Shown here: piece by piece, positions 43,533 to 54,125 of the stretch
How the letters are laid out: each line of letters starts with the position of its first letter
Position numbering within the stretch: the stretch's first letter is position 1
Source of the DNA: JADLGL01 sp963823045
Lineage (GTDB): Bacteria > Pseudomonadota > Alphaproteobacteria > Rhizobiales > Kaistiaceae
Assembly: GCA_963823045.1 (NCBI GenBank)
Contig: CAWGKA010000008.1
Location: forward strand, 229,767-293,766
DNA length: 64,000 bases
Direction of reading: 5' to 3'
Notes under the pieces: model-generated
What the model was told of the DNA's origin: nothing
The model's input: the letters and a program-made list of their open reading frames with translations, nothing else
The model's database searches: none
Translations under genes and position numbers: made by a program

Positions 43533-44027
43533 ATGACCATACGCGACTTGGAGACCATCTACCGCAGCGAACTTGGCCGGGCCCGCGACGATGCGCGCAT
43601 CTTGATCGGGGCTCTTTCGGAGCTGGCCATGGCAACCGACGACCGGGAACTGGCCGACGCCCTCCGCGCTCATATCAACGATACGTCGCGTCAGGTCGAT
43701 GGCCTGGGCCAGATGGGCGCCACGCATAGCAGCGACGATTTCGTCGACAACGACGCGATGCTGGCCCTGGTGACCCAGACGCTGCGCACCATTCCGGCGA
43801 CCGAGCGCGGCGCGATCCGCGACGTCGCCATGATCGGGGCATTGCAGCACATCCAGCACTATCTGATGGCAACCTTCGGCACCCTCGCCGCATACGCGAA
43901 GATCCTTGGCCGTCATGATGAGAAGCGCCTCCTCGGCGCCATCCTGGAAGACGAGCGGGCTTTCGACGAGGATTTGACGGTGATCGCCACCGCCATCCTC
44001 GTGCCGGACGCGGCGCTGGCCGCCTAG
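43533..44027 (+). CDS. DUF892 (YciE/YciF) ferritin-like protein
   Basis: 164 residues from ATG 43533 with CAGGAG upstream. The four-helix pattern of DUF892 is shown by IRDLETIYRSELGRARDDA, ADALRAHINDTSRQVDGLGQ, RDVAMIGALQHIQHYLMATF and KRLLGAILEDERAFDEDLTV. Members are soluble, often stress-induced, and some bind metal in a ferritin-like bundle. The conserved E/H residues are partly visible (Glu in YRSEL, His-xx-His in LQHIQHY). It is a single-gene unit. Confidence 0.85.
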   Translation: MTIRDLETIYRSELGRARDDARILIGALSELAMATDDRELADALRAHINDTSRQVDGLGQMGATHSSDDFVDNDAMLALVTQTLRTIPATERGAIRDVAMIGALQHIQHYLMATFGTLAAYAKILGRHDEKRLLGAILEDERAFDEDLTVIATAILVPDAALAA

Positions 44028-44078
44028 GCACCAATCGCCATTGCCGTCGCCGGCCCAGCCCGGCGGCGGCCACCCACC

Positions 44079-45309
44079 CTAGCGCTTCATCAGCGCCCGC
44101 AGATCGAAGCTCTCATCGGCTGCCTGCTCCGGCGTCGGCAAATTGGCCGGCTGATCCATCATGCGGCGGCCGAACATGTGCTCGCCCGGCTTGTTGACCG
44201 AGTCGATCTCGACGAGCCGGTCTCCCGCATACTGGAACACCGAGAAGGCACCGTCCTCGGGCTTGCCGCGCACGACGCGCCGGGTGGCGAGATTGGCGAG
44301 GCCAACCATTTGCAGCTTGGCGTCCTGCTGGTCCGACCAGAACCAGGGGATCGACTTGTAGGGCTCGCCCTTGCCGGTGATCGTCTTGGCGACGGCCTTG
44401 CCCTGGTCGACCGCATTCTGCACCAATTCCAGCCGCATCTTCTGGCCGACCGAGACCTCATCGAAGAGCACGCAGTCGCCGATGGCGAAGATGGTGGGAT
44501 CGGAGGTCCGAAGGTCCCGCCCAACGACGATGCCGTTGTCGATCGTGAGGCCGGCGTCCTGCGCCAGCTCGACATTGGGCACGACGCCGATGCCAAGGAC
44601 GACGAGATCGGCGCCGATCGGCGCCCCACCGCCGGCCTGAACGGCGGCAACCGCTTCTTCCTTGGCGTCGCCGATAATGCCTTCCGCCATCGCGTTGAGG
44701 AGGACGGTCGAGCCCCAGCCGCGATGGAGATCGAGGAAATGCTGCGAGATTTCCGGCGCCACGGCTCGGCCCATCAGCCGATCGGCCGCCTCGACCACGG
44801 TCACGGTGCGGCCGAGCTGGCGTGCCGTCGCCGCGAGTTCGAGGCCGATGAAGCCACCGCCGATGACGACGACGGACTCCGCCTTGAGGAAGCGGTCATG
44901 CAGACGCCGCGTGTCTGCGGCATCGCGGAGGACGAAGACGCCATCGAGCGCCGTGCCCGGAGATCGGCGGAATGCGCGGCCGCGAGCCGACGGCGAGCAC
45001 GAGATGATCGTAGGGAACCTCGCTGCCGTCATTGAGGGCCACGGTCTGGCCTTGGCGGTCGATCGAAACGGCCTCGGTCGACAGGCGGAGGTCGATATTG
45101 TGGCTGGTGTAGAAGGCCTCGGGGCGCAGCTCCTGCAGCCCCTTTTCCGGCTCTTTCAGATAGGTCTTCGACAGCGGCGGCCGCTGATAGGGAATGTCCG
45201 GCTCGGCCGAAATCAGCGTGATCGGCCCCTCATAGCCCTCCGAACGAAGGCTCGCCGCAGTCTGCGAACCGCCATGCCCACCACCGATAATGACAACGCC
45301 TTTGGTCAA
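44079..45309 (-). CDS. FAD-dependent ferredoxin reductase-type oxidoreductase (one frameshift)
   Basis: The start is read as TTG 45309 behind GGGGAGGGCG, giving (M)TKGVVIIGGGHGGSQTAA. The fold is that of rhodocoxin/putidaredoxin-type reductases: PYQRPPLSKTYLKEPEK, YDHLVLAVGSRPR, the NAD loop ESVVVIGGGFIGLELAATAR, DLVVLGIGVVPNVELAQDAG and FAIGDCVLFDEV. An extra G in a GGG run near 44957 breaks the frame between SRPRIPPISG and TALDGVFVLRD; both sides are otherwise clean. It probably passes NAD(P)H electrons to a ferredoxin; no partner ferredoxin or P450 is nearby. Confidence 0.87.
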
Positions 45310-45394
45310 ATTTCGCCCTCCCCTGGCGCCAACCCCCAACGCGGCGACCGCGGCCTTGCTAAAGGCGTGCGCAGCGGAAGCAAGCAACGAAGGG

Positions 45395-46277
45395 TCAGGC
45401 CGGCACGAACACCTCGATCGCCAGCGGCAGCACAGCGAAATCGGCCGGCGTGTACGTGAGCATCTCGCCATCGAGATCGACGATTTGCGAATGCGCGTCC
45501 TTAGCCTCGCGCGGCGCGTCTTGAAGGCGGTGATCGGCTGCCAGTTGCGATATCGGCCGCGAATAAGCGCCGGCAGCAGCGGGAAGAAGCGCCAGCCCTT
45601 GTCGAGCTCGATGACGACGACGTCGAGCAGACCGTCATTCGGGGCGGCCGTCGCATGCACCGTCAAAAGCCCGCCATAGCGGCGACCATTGCCGATGCTC
45701 ACCAGCATCGCCCGCCTGCGCAGGATCGTGCCGTCATCGGCCTCGATCTCGACATGGAAGGAGCGTGCTTTGCCCAGCACCTGCAGCGCGGCCATGGCGT
45801 AGGCGAATGGACCGAAGGTTCGCTTCTGCCGGCCACGCAGCGCCCGCGATATGCGGGCACTGACGCCGACGCTGGCGACGTTGAAGAACGGTTTGCCGTT
45901 GGCGGTACCGACGTCGATCGGCATGCGATGTCCGGCGACGATGACATCGCAGGCGCGTTTGGGGTCGACCGGAATGCCGAGCGTTCGCGCAAGATCATTG
46001 GCCGTGCCGAGCGGGAATGATGCCGAGCGGCAACTTGCTCTTAATCAGGCCTGCGGCCGCCGCGTTGATGCTGCCGTCGCCGCCGGCCACCACGACGGCA
46101 TCAACCTCGCCGGCATGGGTGGTGATCGTCTGGGGCACCTGCTCGCGGCCTGGCGACAACTCGACGACGGTGATGCCGGCCTCGCGAAGGCGGCCTGCAG
46201 GCGTTCTTCGCCGCCGCGCCGTGACTCGCCGACCGATTGGCCAGGAACAGAACCCGCTTCGGGGTGATCGCGGCCAA
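45395..46277 (-). CDS. Diacylglycerol kinase-family lipid kinase (several frameshifts)
   Basis: The parts of a YegS/DAGK-type kinase lie in order across frames: ITPKRVLFLANRS at the N-terminus (TTG 46277 after AGAGG), EAGITVVELSPGREQVPQTI, the nucleotide site EVDAVVVAGGDGSINAAAAG, PLGTANDLARTLGIP, PIDVGTANGKPFFNVASVGV, SIGNGRRYGGLLTVHATAAP and the ending VDLDGEML...LAIEVFVPA. Shifts are needed near 46225, 46190, 46017 (CC read as CCC) and 45515. It starts six bases after the corA stop, so they form an operon. The density of single-base shifts with conserved flanks suggests poor consensus here. Confidence 0.8.
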
Positions 46278-46282
46278 GACCT

Positions 46283-47269
46283 CTAGAACCAGCCGCGTCG
46301 TTTCAGGATCAGGTAGGGGACGACGGCGGCCGCAACCATCAGCGCCGATTGCCAGCGGATAGCCGAAACTCCATTTCAGCTCCGGCATCGAGACGAAATT
46401 CATGCCGTAGATCGTGCCGATAAGCGTCGGCGGCAGGAGGATCGTCGCCGCCACGGTGAGGACGCGGATAACGTCGTTCTGCTCGACCGAAATGAGGCCG
46501 AGCGTGGCGTCGAGCAGGAAGGTTGTCTTGCTCGACAGGAAGGCGAGTTGGTCGGTTAGCGATTTGACGTCCCGCCCCATCAGATGGAGCCGATCACGGT
46601 CGACCTTGCGATCCGGCCAGCCGGACTCGCCGCCGGCCAGATATTGCAACATGCGCTCGATCGACATCAGGCTTTCACGCGCCTTCGACATGATGTCGTT
46701 CTGATAGGCGATCTTCTCCAGGAACTCCTCCAAGCGGCGTTCGCGCGTTCGCCCCCGCGGAACTCGCCGCTTCGCCCCTTGAAGATGTTGTTGTTGATGC
46801 GGTCGATATCGGCGCCGATCTTCTCGACGACATCGGCGGCGCGATCGATGATCGCCTCGGTGAGGAAGGAAACCACCGCCGGCGCGCTGCTGCAGGCGCT
46901 CTTCGCCTTGGTGGCGCGGGCATGGAACTGTTTGAACGCCGCGAAATCCGCGTAGCGGACGGTCGCCACCGACCCGCCGCTCAACACAAAGCTGAGCGGG
47001 GTGAGCGTGGGCGTTTCGGCATCGATCCCGATCAGAACGGCGAGGTTGAGATAGGTCGCACCGTCCTCGATGAAGAAGCGGCTCGTGGATTCGATCTCCA
47101 CCGCTTCCTCGCGCGTCGGCATCGGAGCGCCAAGCATCCGCATCGCGGCCTGGTTCTCATCTTGCGTCGGGTTGAAGAGATCGACCCAGCGCGGACCCTC
47201 GACCTCCCCATCGGGGGACGTCGGCAAAACCTCAAGGGTAGTCTCGGCGATTTTGTAGGCCGCAAGCAT
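46283..47269 (-). CDS. CorA-family divalent cation transporter (two frameshifts)
   Basis: ATG 47269 after GGAGAGG begins MLAAYKIAETTLEVLPTSPD. The cytoplasmic domain runs through GPRWVDLFNPTQDENQA and FLTEAIIDRAADVVEKIGAD. After a shift near 46755 it continues as RRLEEFLEKIAYQNDIMSKA, then the first membrane helix with the signature YGMNF (TLIGTIYGMNFVSMPELKWS). A second shift near 46345 (AA for A) precedes the second helix ALMVAAAVVPYLILKRRGWF. The GMN motif and C-terminal RRGW are diagnostic for CorA, which moves Mg2+ or Co2+. Confidence 0.88.
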
Positions 47270-47461
47270 GGACCTCTCCGTCCTCCGTCGCCCGGACTTC
47301 ATTGCGTGTTTGTAGCTCCCTGTCCCCGGCGTGGGAACCGCGGCCTGGGGCTCCCTCTTGCCACCCGTCACAATCCTTGAGACGATCCCGCCACAAAACC
47401 GCGCCCGCCTCCCGGCCGCAGGTTTCCGCCGGGGCGGGTTAGGTATGGGGAGGCAAAGCTC

Positions 47462-49509
47462 ATGAGCGACAACAGCGGCAGGATTGCCGGCCCGCGCGCG
47501 ATCGCGCTCGTCGGTCCGTTCGCCAGCGGCAAGACAACACTCCTTGAAGCCATCCTGGCGCGAACAGGCGCCATCAATCGCCAGGGCACACCGGCTGAGG
47601 GCAATACGGTCGGCGACGCCTCGCCCGAGGCCCGTTCGCATCAGATGAGCGTCGAGGTCAACATCGCCACGACCGACTTCATGGGCGATCGTTTGACCTT
47701 CCTCGACTGCCCCGGCTCGATCGAATTCGCCTTCGAGGCCGAGCCGATCCTGCCGGCGGTCGATCTCGCCATCGTCGTCGCCGAGGCCGACCCAAAGAAG
47801 GTGCCGGCGCTCCAGGTCATCCTGAAGACGCTCGAGGATCGCGGCATCCCGCATATGATGTTCCTCAACAAGGTCGACAGGGAAGCGCTCGGCGTGCGCG
47901 ACGCTCTGCAGACGCTGCAGGCCGCTTCCAACGTCCCTCTCCTTCTGCGGCACATTCCGATCCGCGAATCCGGCGTCGTCACCGGATTCATCGACCTCGC
48001 CCTGGAGCGGGCTTTCGTCTATCGCGAGCACGCCGCAAGCGCCTTGGTCGAGGTCCCATCCGACGATCTGACGCGCGAGAAGGAAGCGCGGTACATCGAT
48101 GCTGGAGACGCTCGCCGACTATGACGACGGCTTGATGGAGCAGCTCCTGGAAGACATCGAGCCGAACCGCGACGTCAGTCTTCCAGGATCTCGTCGCCGA
48201 TCTCCGCAATGGGCTCGTCTGCCCCGTCCTCATCGGCGCCGCCGAGCACGGCCATGGTATCGGCCGCCTTCTGAAGGCGATCCGGCATGAGAGCCCCAGC
48301 ATCGCCGAAACGCGCGACCGGCTCGGTCTCGACGCGAAGGGCGAAACGGTGGTCCAGATCGTCAAGACGCTGAACCCGCCGCATGCCGGCAAGGTCTCGG
48401 TCGCGCGGGTGCTTTCGGGAACGGTCGGCGATGGTAGCGAACTCACCGGACCCAACGGCCCGGCAGGCCGCGTTTCCGGCATCTTCGACATCAGCGGTCA
48501 GCAACTCGCCAAGCGCAGCGAGGCCGTGGAAGGCGAGACGGTCGGCCTCGGCAAGCTCGACGACGCGGAGACGGGAACGACCCTCGCCGCCGGCAAGACA
48601 GCGCCGAGGCAATTGGTGGCCCTGGAACCACCGCAGCCGGTGCTCAGCTACTCGGTGGCCGCTGCCGAGCGAAAGGACGACGTCAAGCTCAGCACTGCGC
48701 TCGCCAAGGCCGTGGAAGAAGACCCCTCCCTCGCCGTCACGCAGAATGCCGAGAGCAGCGAGACGGTTCTTGCCGGCCAGGGCGAGATGCATCTCCGCGT
48801 CGCCCTGGAACGGCTCACCAACCGTCACGGCGTCAAACTCATGACCGGCAACGCCGCCATCCCCTATCGCGAGACGATCCGCGGTTCGGCCACGGTCCGC
48901 GGCCGGCACAAGAAGCAATCGGGCGGCCACGGCCAGTTCGGCGACGTCGTGCTGGAGATCAAGCCGCTCCCACGCGGGACCGGCTTCGAGTTTTCCGAAC
49001 GCATCTCAGGCGGCGTTGTTCCGCGCCAGTACATCTCATCCGTGGAAGCCGGCGTCGCCGATTTCCTCGAGCGCGGACCGCTGGGGTTCAATGTCGTCGA
49101 TCTCAGCGTCTGCCTGACGGACGGCTCCTATCACACGGTCGATTCGTCCGATCAGGCCTTCCGCATGGCGGCACAGCTGGCGATGCGCGAGGGCCTGGCG
49201 CAATGCACGCCGGTGCTGCTCGAGCCGGTCCTGTATGTCGAAGTGGCCGTTCCGTCAGACGCGACCGCCAAGGTCAACGCCATCGTCTCGCAGCGTCGCG
49301 GTCAGCTGATGGGATTCGACGCGCGGCCGGACTGGCCGGGTTGGGACGTTGTCGAGGCGACGATCCCGCAGGCGGAAATCAAAGACCTCATCGTCGAGCT
49401 GCGCTCCGCCACCTCAGGAGTCGGCACCTTCACCAGCCGCTTCGATCATCTGCAGGAGCTGACCGGCCGTCTCGCCGACGAAGCGGTTGCGCAGGCCAGC
49501 GCCGCCTAA
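47462..49509 (+). CDS. EF-G-like translation-factor GTPase (FusA2 type; two frameshifts)
   Basis: The GTPase domain has GPFASGKTTLLEAIL (P-loop), FLDCPGSIEF (G3) and FLNKVDRE (G4). Shifts near 48093 and 48175 flank a segment (MLETLADYDDGLMEQLLEDI) that joins domain I to LVADLRNGLVCPVLIGAAEH. Domains II-V follow in one frame: TLNPPHAGKVSVARVLSGTV, GQGEMHLRVALERLTNRHGV, KKQSGGHGQFGDVVLEI and RRGQLMGFDARPDWPGWDVV. It is about 680 codons, with the low-similarity switch regions of the FusA2/EF-G-like subfamily rather than true EF-G. Its role is not settled. Confidence 0.87.
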
Positions 49510-49722
49510 AGAAAGGAATGAGGTCCGGGCAAGAAAATGCCGGGCATACGGCCCGGCAGGTGGGGCTCAGCCTGTCGCCTGTTACCTCAACGCAACAAAG
49601 GCGACACAACCCTCAGGGAGGAACCACCGCGAATCAGAAACTACCGACGATCTTATCGGGCCGATGACAGCTGGCAACCATAAGCTGAAGTCGTACGCCT
49701 TTTCCCCACAATTCTTCCAAGG

Positions 49723-50613
49723 TCAGAACGACCACGTCTGGGCCTTTTCAAGCAGAAAGTCGCGGAATGCTTCAATTCGCGCAGAATTTCTCAGCTCTGA
49801 CGGATAGACGAAATAGCAGGTGAAGCTCGGAGCTTCCGCCTGCGGCAGGATGCGCACCAGCCCGACCACCTTCTCCATCATGTAGTCCGGCAGCGTCGCG
49901 ATGCCGACGCCATTCCTGACGACATTACGGATCGCCATCACATTGTTGATACGCATCAGCGGCGTCCGCGGCGTCCCACGAGGCCGACCGGCGGCCTCAA
50001 GCCAGTTCATCTCGCGCAGATACAGCGGCACCGGCACGCCGAAGGTGATGATGCGATGCGCGTCGAGCTCCTCGAGCGACGTCGGCTCGCCGAAGCGATC
50101 GAGATAACTCTGCGCCGCGTAGACATGGAAATGCACGGTGAAGAGACGGCGTTGGATGAGATCGGGCTGCGTCGGCTTCTGCAGCCGGATCGCGACATCG
50201 GCCTGGCGCATCGACAGGTCGAGTTCTTCGTTCTCCAGAATGAGTTGCAGGTTGATGTCGGGATAGCGCTCGACGAATTCATGCAGCCGATCGGTAAGCC
50301 ACGTCGAGCCAAGCCCGACCGTGGTCGTCACCCGCAGCGTGCCGGACGGCTTGTCGCGCGCTTCCTGCAATTCGCCACGCACCGCCTCCAGCTTCATCAG
50401 CATGTCATGCGCGGCGCGGAACAGCATCTCACCCTGCTCGGTGAGCATCAAACCACGTGCATGGCGGTGAAAAAGCGGGACGCCGAGATCGCGCTCGATC
50501 GCGCTCACCTGCCGGCTCACAGCGGACTGGCTCATGTCGAGCGTCTCCGCGGCCCGCGTGAACGAGCCCGACTCGGCGGCGGCATGGAAGACCCGGATCT
50601 TGTCCCAATCCAT
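49723..50613 (-). CDS. LysR-family transcriptional regulator
   Basis: 296 residues. N-terminal winged helix-turn-helix: WDKIRVFHAAAESGSFTRAA, ETLDMSQSAVSRQVSAIERD, LGVPLFHRHARGLMLTEQGE. The effector domain starts near GTLRVTTTVGLGSTWLTDRL. It lies 26 bases downstream of trxB on the same strand, an arrangement often found in Rhizobiales, so it may be co-transcribed and act on thiol or redox genes. No effector can be named from sequence. Confidence 0.92.
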   Translation of the reverse strand: MDWDKIRVFHAAAESGSFTRAAETLDMSQSAVSRQVSAIERDLGVPLFHRHARGLMLTEQGEMLFRAAHDMLMKLEAVRGELQEARDKPSGTLRVTTTVGLGSTWLTDRLHEFVERYPDINLQLILENEELDLSMRQADVAIRLQKPTQPDLIQRRLFTVHFHVYAAQSYLDRFGEPTSLEELDAHRIITFGVPVPLYLREMNWLEAAGRPRGTPRTPLMRINNVMAIRNVVRNGVGIATLPDYMMEKVVGLVRILPQAEAPSFTCYFVYPSELRNSARIEAFRDFLLEKAQTWSF

Positions 50614-50639
50614 CGCCGCGCCGGAGAGGGCGGGCGCGG

Positions 50640-51604
50640 CTATTCTGCCGCCTCCGTCTGCAGCGTCTCCTCCAACTCGGCAAGGAAACGCTCGACCTCA
50701 AGGGCGGCCATGCAACCCATTCCGGCCGCCGTCACGGCCTGCCGGTAGGTTTCGTCGGTGACATCGCCGGCGGCGAAGACGCCAGGGATCGACGTCGCCG
50801 TGGAGTCGGCGGCCGTCCAGATATAGCCTGACGGCTTCAGCTTGACCTGATCGCGGAAGACCTCGACGGACGGCGCATGACCGATGGCGACGAAGATCCC
50901 TTCCGCCTCGATGTCGCGCGTCTCGTTGGTCTTGAGGTTGCGAACGCGGAGGCCGGTAACCCGAGGCGGGATGCCCTCAGTGCCGAGAACCTCTTCGGCG
51001 GCACTGTCCCACACAATCTCGATCTTGGGCGACCTGGCCAGCCGCTCCTGCAAAATGCGCTCGGCGCGGAAGATAGTCGCGGCGATGGACGATCGTCACC
51101 TTGGAGGCAAAGCGCGTCAGGAACAGCGCCTCTTCGACCGCCGTGTTGCCGCCGCCGATGACGACCACCGGACGCTCCTTGAAGAAGAAGCCGTCGCAGG
51201 TGGCGCAGGCGGAAACGCCAAAGCCCTTGAAGTGCTGTTCGGACGGAAGGCCAAGCCACTTCGCCTGGGCGCCGGTGGCGATGATGACGCTGTCGGCGGT
51301 ATAGGTCTTGCCGCTGTCGCCGACGAGGCGGAACGGACGCCGCGAGAGATCGGCCTCGACGATCATGTCGTGGACGATCGTGGTCCCGACATTCTCGGCT
51401 TGCTCGCGCATCTGTTCCATCAGCCAAGGGCCCTGCACGGCTTCTGCGAAGCCGGGATAATTTTCGACTTCCGTGGTGATGGTCAGCTGACCGCCTTGCG
51501 GCACGCCGGCAATCGAGCACCGGCTCGAGCATGGCGCGCGCGGCGTAGATGCCGGCAGTGTAGCCGGCCGGACCAGATCCAATGATCATTACTTTGGCGT
51601 GCAT
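50640..51604 (-). CDS. trxB: Thioredoxin reductase TrxB (two frameshifts)
   Basis: From ATG 51604 the frame reads MHAKVMIIGSGPAGYTAGIY, the FAD loop. An extra base near 51521 shifts to GGQLTITTEVENYPGFAEAV, through the redox centre SACATCDGFFFKERPVVVIG and the NADPH loop GGGNTAVEEALFLTRFASKV. A second shift near 51075 leads to ERLARSPKIEIVWDSAAEEV, GIFVAIGHAP and GVFAAGDVTDETYRQAVTAA. The CATC pair is intact. It reduces thioredoxin with NADPH. As an essential-type gene with conserved text on all sides of the shifts, it is strong evidence that the indels are assembly errors. Confidence 0.93.
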
Positions 51605-52147
51605 AGGCCAACTCGTTTGGCCGCGTTGGGGAAACGTCCCCTCCGGGGACTGTGCGGTCAATATCGTACGTAGGCCGTCTATGTAGGAAATGCGTCGGCC
51701 TGTGATCAAGGTGGACGGGGCATCACTTACGGCAAAGACTTGGTGATCATTGTGATGCCCGCAACCCCGGGCGGCATTGGCGACCGGCCTCGGAGCGTGA
51801 CAAAACCGCCACGATACGGCGCATTCCGCACCGTTCGCCCCCGCTGGCCCGGATACATTGTCGTGAGCCTATGGCATATTGTTGCCTCAATAGGCGACTT
51901 TGTCTTTGGCACTGCGACCGTTGCCACCCCAGCGCAACGCTGGCGTGAAGTGGTGTTCGGTCTCGCGCACCGGCTAGGTTCCGCCGGAAGTTTCTGCACG
52001 GTCGACCTAACCGCAGGCGACGCGGTACGGCGACAAACGGCATAACCGGCTCATCCCCAAGAGATGGCCCGGCATTTGATCGGGGACCGCGGGCATCCTG
52101 CTGCGCCCTCAGAAACTCAACCGACCAGACTGCGGGAGGTTTGGATC
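51605..52147. other. Intergenic stretch upstream of trxB and the Ala-rich lipoprotein
   Basis: About 540 bases without a gene I can support. Frames on both strands are Arg-rich and lack ribosome-binding sites. The left part must carry the trxB promoter and the right part that of the lipoprotein gene, whose GGGAGG ribosome-binding site is at the edge. The Lrp-type regulator gene often seen next to trxB in Rhizobiales is not found here. Confidence 0.5.
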
Positions 52148-52687
52148 ATGAGACTTCAATCGATTGCGTTCACTACTGCTATCGCCGCAACGCTGATGCT
52201 TTCCGCGTGCGGCGGCAAGGACGATGAAACGACGCCGGCCGAGAGCACGGCTTCGGCCCCGGCCACTGAGAGTGCCGCCCCTGCCATGGATGCCGGTGCG
52301 CCTGCCATGGATGCCGGTGCCCCTGCCATGGATGCCGGCGCGCCCGCTATGGAAGCGGCAGCTCCGGCGATGGAGGCGGCGGTCACCGGCGCAATAACGC
52401 TCGACGATATCGTCGGCCTGTGGGCTGAGACGGCCGATGCGTGCGCCACCGACGCCATGACCATCGGTCCGGATGCGATCGCTGTAGGCGACAGCGCCTG
52501 CATCGTGACGGGCACCGAGGAAGGCGCTGACGGCCTCTCCGTCACGCTGTTGTGCCCGGTTGAAGGCGCCGAGCCGGAAGCGGCGACCTGGACGGTCACC
52601 GGGACGGGCGACGCTCCCTTCACGGCGATCACCATCACCATGGGTGACATCACCACCAACTTCGTGCGCTGCGCAGCTACGGAGTAA
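52148..52687 (+). CDS. Putative lipoprotein with PAMDAGA tandem repeats
   Basis: ATG 52148 follows GGGAGG. The 179-residue product has a lipoprotein signal with lipobox LMLSAC, then a Thr/Ser/Ala linker and five seven-residue repeats (APAMDAG three times, then two diverged copies), probably a flexible tether. The C-terminal domain (ITLDDIVGLWAETADACATD) carries four cysteines in all and resembles small periplasmic lipid-anchored domains of unknown role. An upstream frame extension to 52064 is not used. Repeat copy number may vary between strains. Confidence 0.8.
   Translation: MRLQSIAFTTAIAATLMLSACGGKDDETTPAESTASAPATESAAPAMDAGAPAMDAGAPAMDAGAPAMEAAAPAMEAAVTGAITLDDIVGLWAETADACATDAMTIGPDAIAVGDSACIVTGTEEGADGLSVTLLCPVEGAEPEAATWTVTGTGDAPFTAITITMGDITTNFVRCAATE
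52280..52384 (+). repeat. Five 21-bp tandem repeats inside the lipoprotein gene
   Basis: Three near-identical units CCTGCCATGGATGCCGGTGC(G/C) at 52280-52342 are followed by two diverged units at 52343-52384. The unit length is a multiple of three, so gain or loss of copies keeps the reading frame and only changes the tether length. Confidence 0.85.
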
Positions 52688-52729
52688 GTGACAAGGCCGG
52701 GCCGCCGACTGGCCGGCGGTCCGGCACCT

Positions 52730-53932
52730 TCAGCGCAGCGAACCGCAGAAGCGCTGAATGCGGCTGCACGCTTCCTCAAGCGTCTCAGTCGCCGTCGCGT
52801 ATGAAACGCGGAAGGCGGGGCTAAGGCCGAACGCCGACCCCTGCACCACGGCAACCCCCTCCTCTTCCAAGAGCGCCGTGACGAAGGCTTCGTCGTCCTC
52901 GATCAGTCGACCGCCGCCGCTCGTCTTGCCGATGGCGCCAGCGCATGACGGATAGACATAGAACGCGCCTTCCGGGCTCGGGCAGGTCAGCCCCTTGGCC
53001 TGGTTCAGCATGCCGACGACGAGATCGCGGCGCGCTTGGAAAAGCGCGGCGTTCGTCGGGATGAAATCCTGCGGTCCGGTGAGCGCCTCAACCGCGGCCC
53101 ATTGCGAAATCGACGACGGGTTCGATGTCGACTGCGACTGGATCGTCGCCATCGCCTTGATGAGGTGCTCCGGCCCGCCGGCATAGCCGATACGCCAGCC
53201 AGTCATCGCATAGGCCTTCGACACGCCGTTGACCGTCAGCGTCCGATCGCGCAACCCGGGCTCGACCTCGACGATCGTGGCGAAGCGGAAGCCGTCATAG
53301 ACGAGATGCTCATACATATCGTCGGTCAGCACCCACACATGCGGGTGACGCATGAGAACGTCCGTCAGCGCCTTGATCTCGGCGGCGGTATAGGCCGCGC
53401 CGGTCGGGTTCGATGGCGAGTTGAAGATCAGCCACTTCGTCGCCGGCGTGATCGCCGCTTCCAGAGCATCCGGCTTCAGCTTGTAGCGATCCGCCATCGT
53501 CGTCTTGATCTCGACGGGCGTCCCGCCGGCCAGCGCGACCATGTCGGGATAGCTCACCCAATAGGGCGCCGGGATGATCACCTCGTCGCCCGGATTGAGC
53601 GTTGCCATCAGCGCGTTGTAGAGCACCTGCTTGCCGCCGGTGCCGACGGTGATCTCCTTCGGCGAATAGTCGATCTTGTTCTCGCGCTTGAACTTCTCGG
53701 CGATCGCCCGCTTGAGTTCCGGCATGCCGTCGACCGCGGTGTATTTCGTCTTGCCGTCGCGGATCGCCTTGATCGCGGCCTCTTTGATATTGTCCGGCGT
53801 GTCGAAGTCCGGCTCGCCCGCGCCCAGTCCGATAACGTCGCGGCCGGCGGCCTTCAATTCTTGTGCTTTGGTGGTAACGGCAATCGTCGCGGACGGCTTT
53901 ATCCGCGCGAGCAAGTCAGCGAGGAACCCCAT
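52730..53932 (-). CDS. Aspartate aminotransferase (class I, AatA type)
   Basis: 400 residues from ATG 53932 (MGFLADLLARIKPSATIAVT). Pyridoxal-phosphate family features: DVIGLGAGEPDFDTPDNIKE, VGTGGKQVLYNALMATLNPG, NSPSNPTGAAYTAAEIKAL, and the lysine motif VNGVSKAYAMTGWRIGYAGG with the Schiff-base Lys. The C-terminal GSAFGLSPAFRVSYA has the carboxylate-binding Arg. It interconverts aspartate and oxaloacetate with glutamate/2-oxoglutarate. Standard length, intact frame. Confidence 0.94.
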   Translation of the reverse strand: MGFLADLLARIKPSATIAVTTKAQELKAAGRDVIGLGAGEPDFDTPDNIKEAAIKAIRDGKTKYTAVDGMPELKRAIAEKFKRENKIDYSPKEITVGTGGKQVLYNALMATLNPGDEVIIPAPYWVSYPDMVALAGGTPVEIKTTMADRYKLKPDALEAAITPATKWLIFNSPSNPTGAAYTAAEIKALTDVLMRHPHVWVLTDDMYEHLVYDGFRFATIVEVEPGLRDRTLTVNGVSKAYAMTGWRIGYAGGPEHLIKAMATIQSQSTSNPSSISQWAAVEALTGPQDFIPTNAALFQARRDLVVGMLNQAKGLTCPSPEGAFYVYPSCAGAIGKTSGGGRLIEDDEAFVTALLEEEGVAVVQGSAFGLSPAFRVSYATATETLEEACSRIQRFCGSLR

Positions 53933-54049
53933 TCGCAGCAATCTCCATTGCGGTCGGGAGCGGCGCGGAAACTAAGTGCGCACCTCACTTTAGGCAAGGA
54001 TGCAGGACGAATGCCAGCCCTGCTCGCCAAGCAAGCCGCCTCGATCGCC

Positions 54050-54082
54050 AAAACAAAAAAGCCGCCGGCAGAACCGGCGGCT
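54050..54082 (-). terminator. Rho-independent terminator for the cold-shock gene
   Basis: On the minus strand, GCCGCCGG and CCGGCGGC (54061-54068 and 54074-54081) form an eight-pair stem with a five-base loop, followed by a T-rich run (complement of AAAACAAAAAA at 54050-54060). It lies 44 bases beyond the cspA stop and is the clearest intrinsic terminator in the window. Confidence 0.92.
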
Positions 54083-54125
54083 AATTCGAAGAGCCGCGCC
54101 CAGGCGCCGCTCTCATGTTGCTCGC

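Noticed and set aside
51727..52045. Frames in the interval upstream of trxB, considered as an Lrp-type regulator
   Set aside because: No helix-turn-helix or RAM-domain pattern in any frame.
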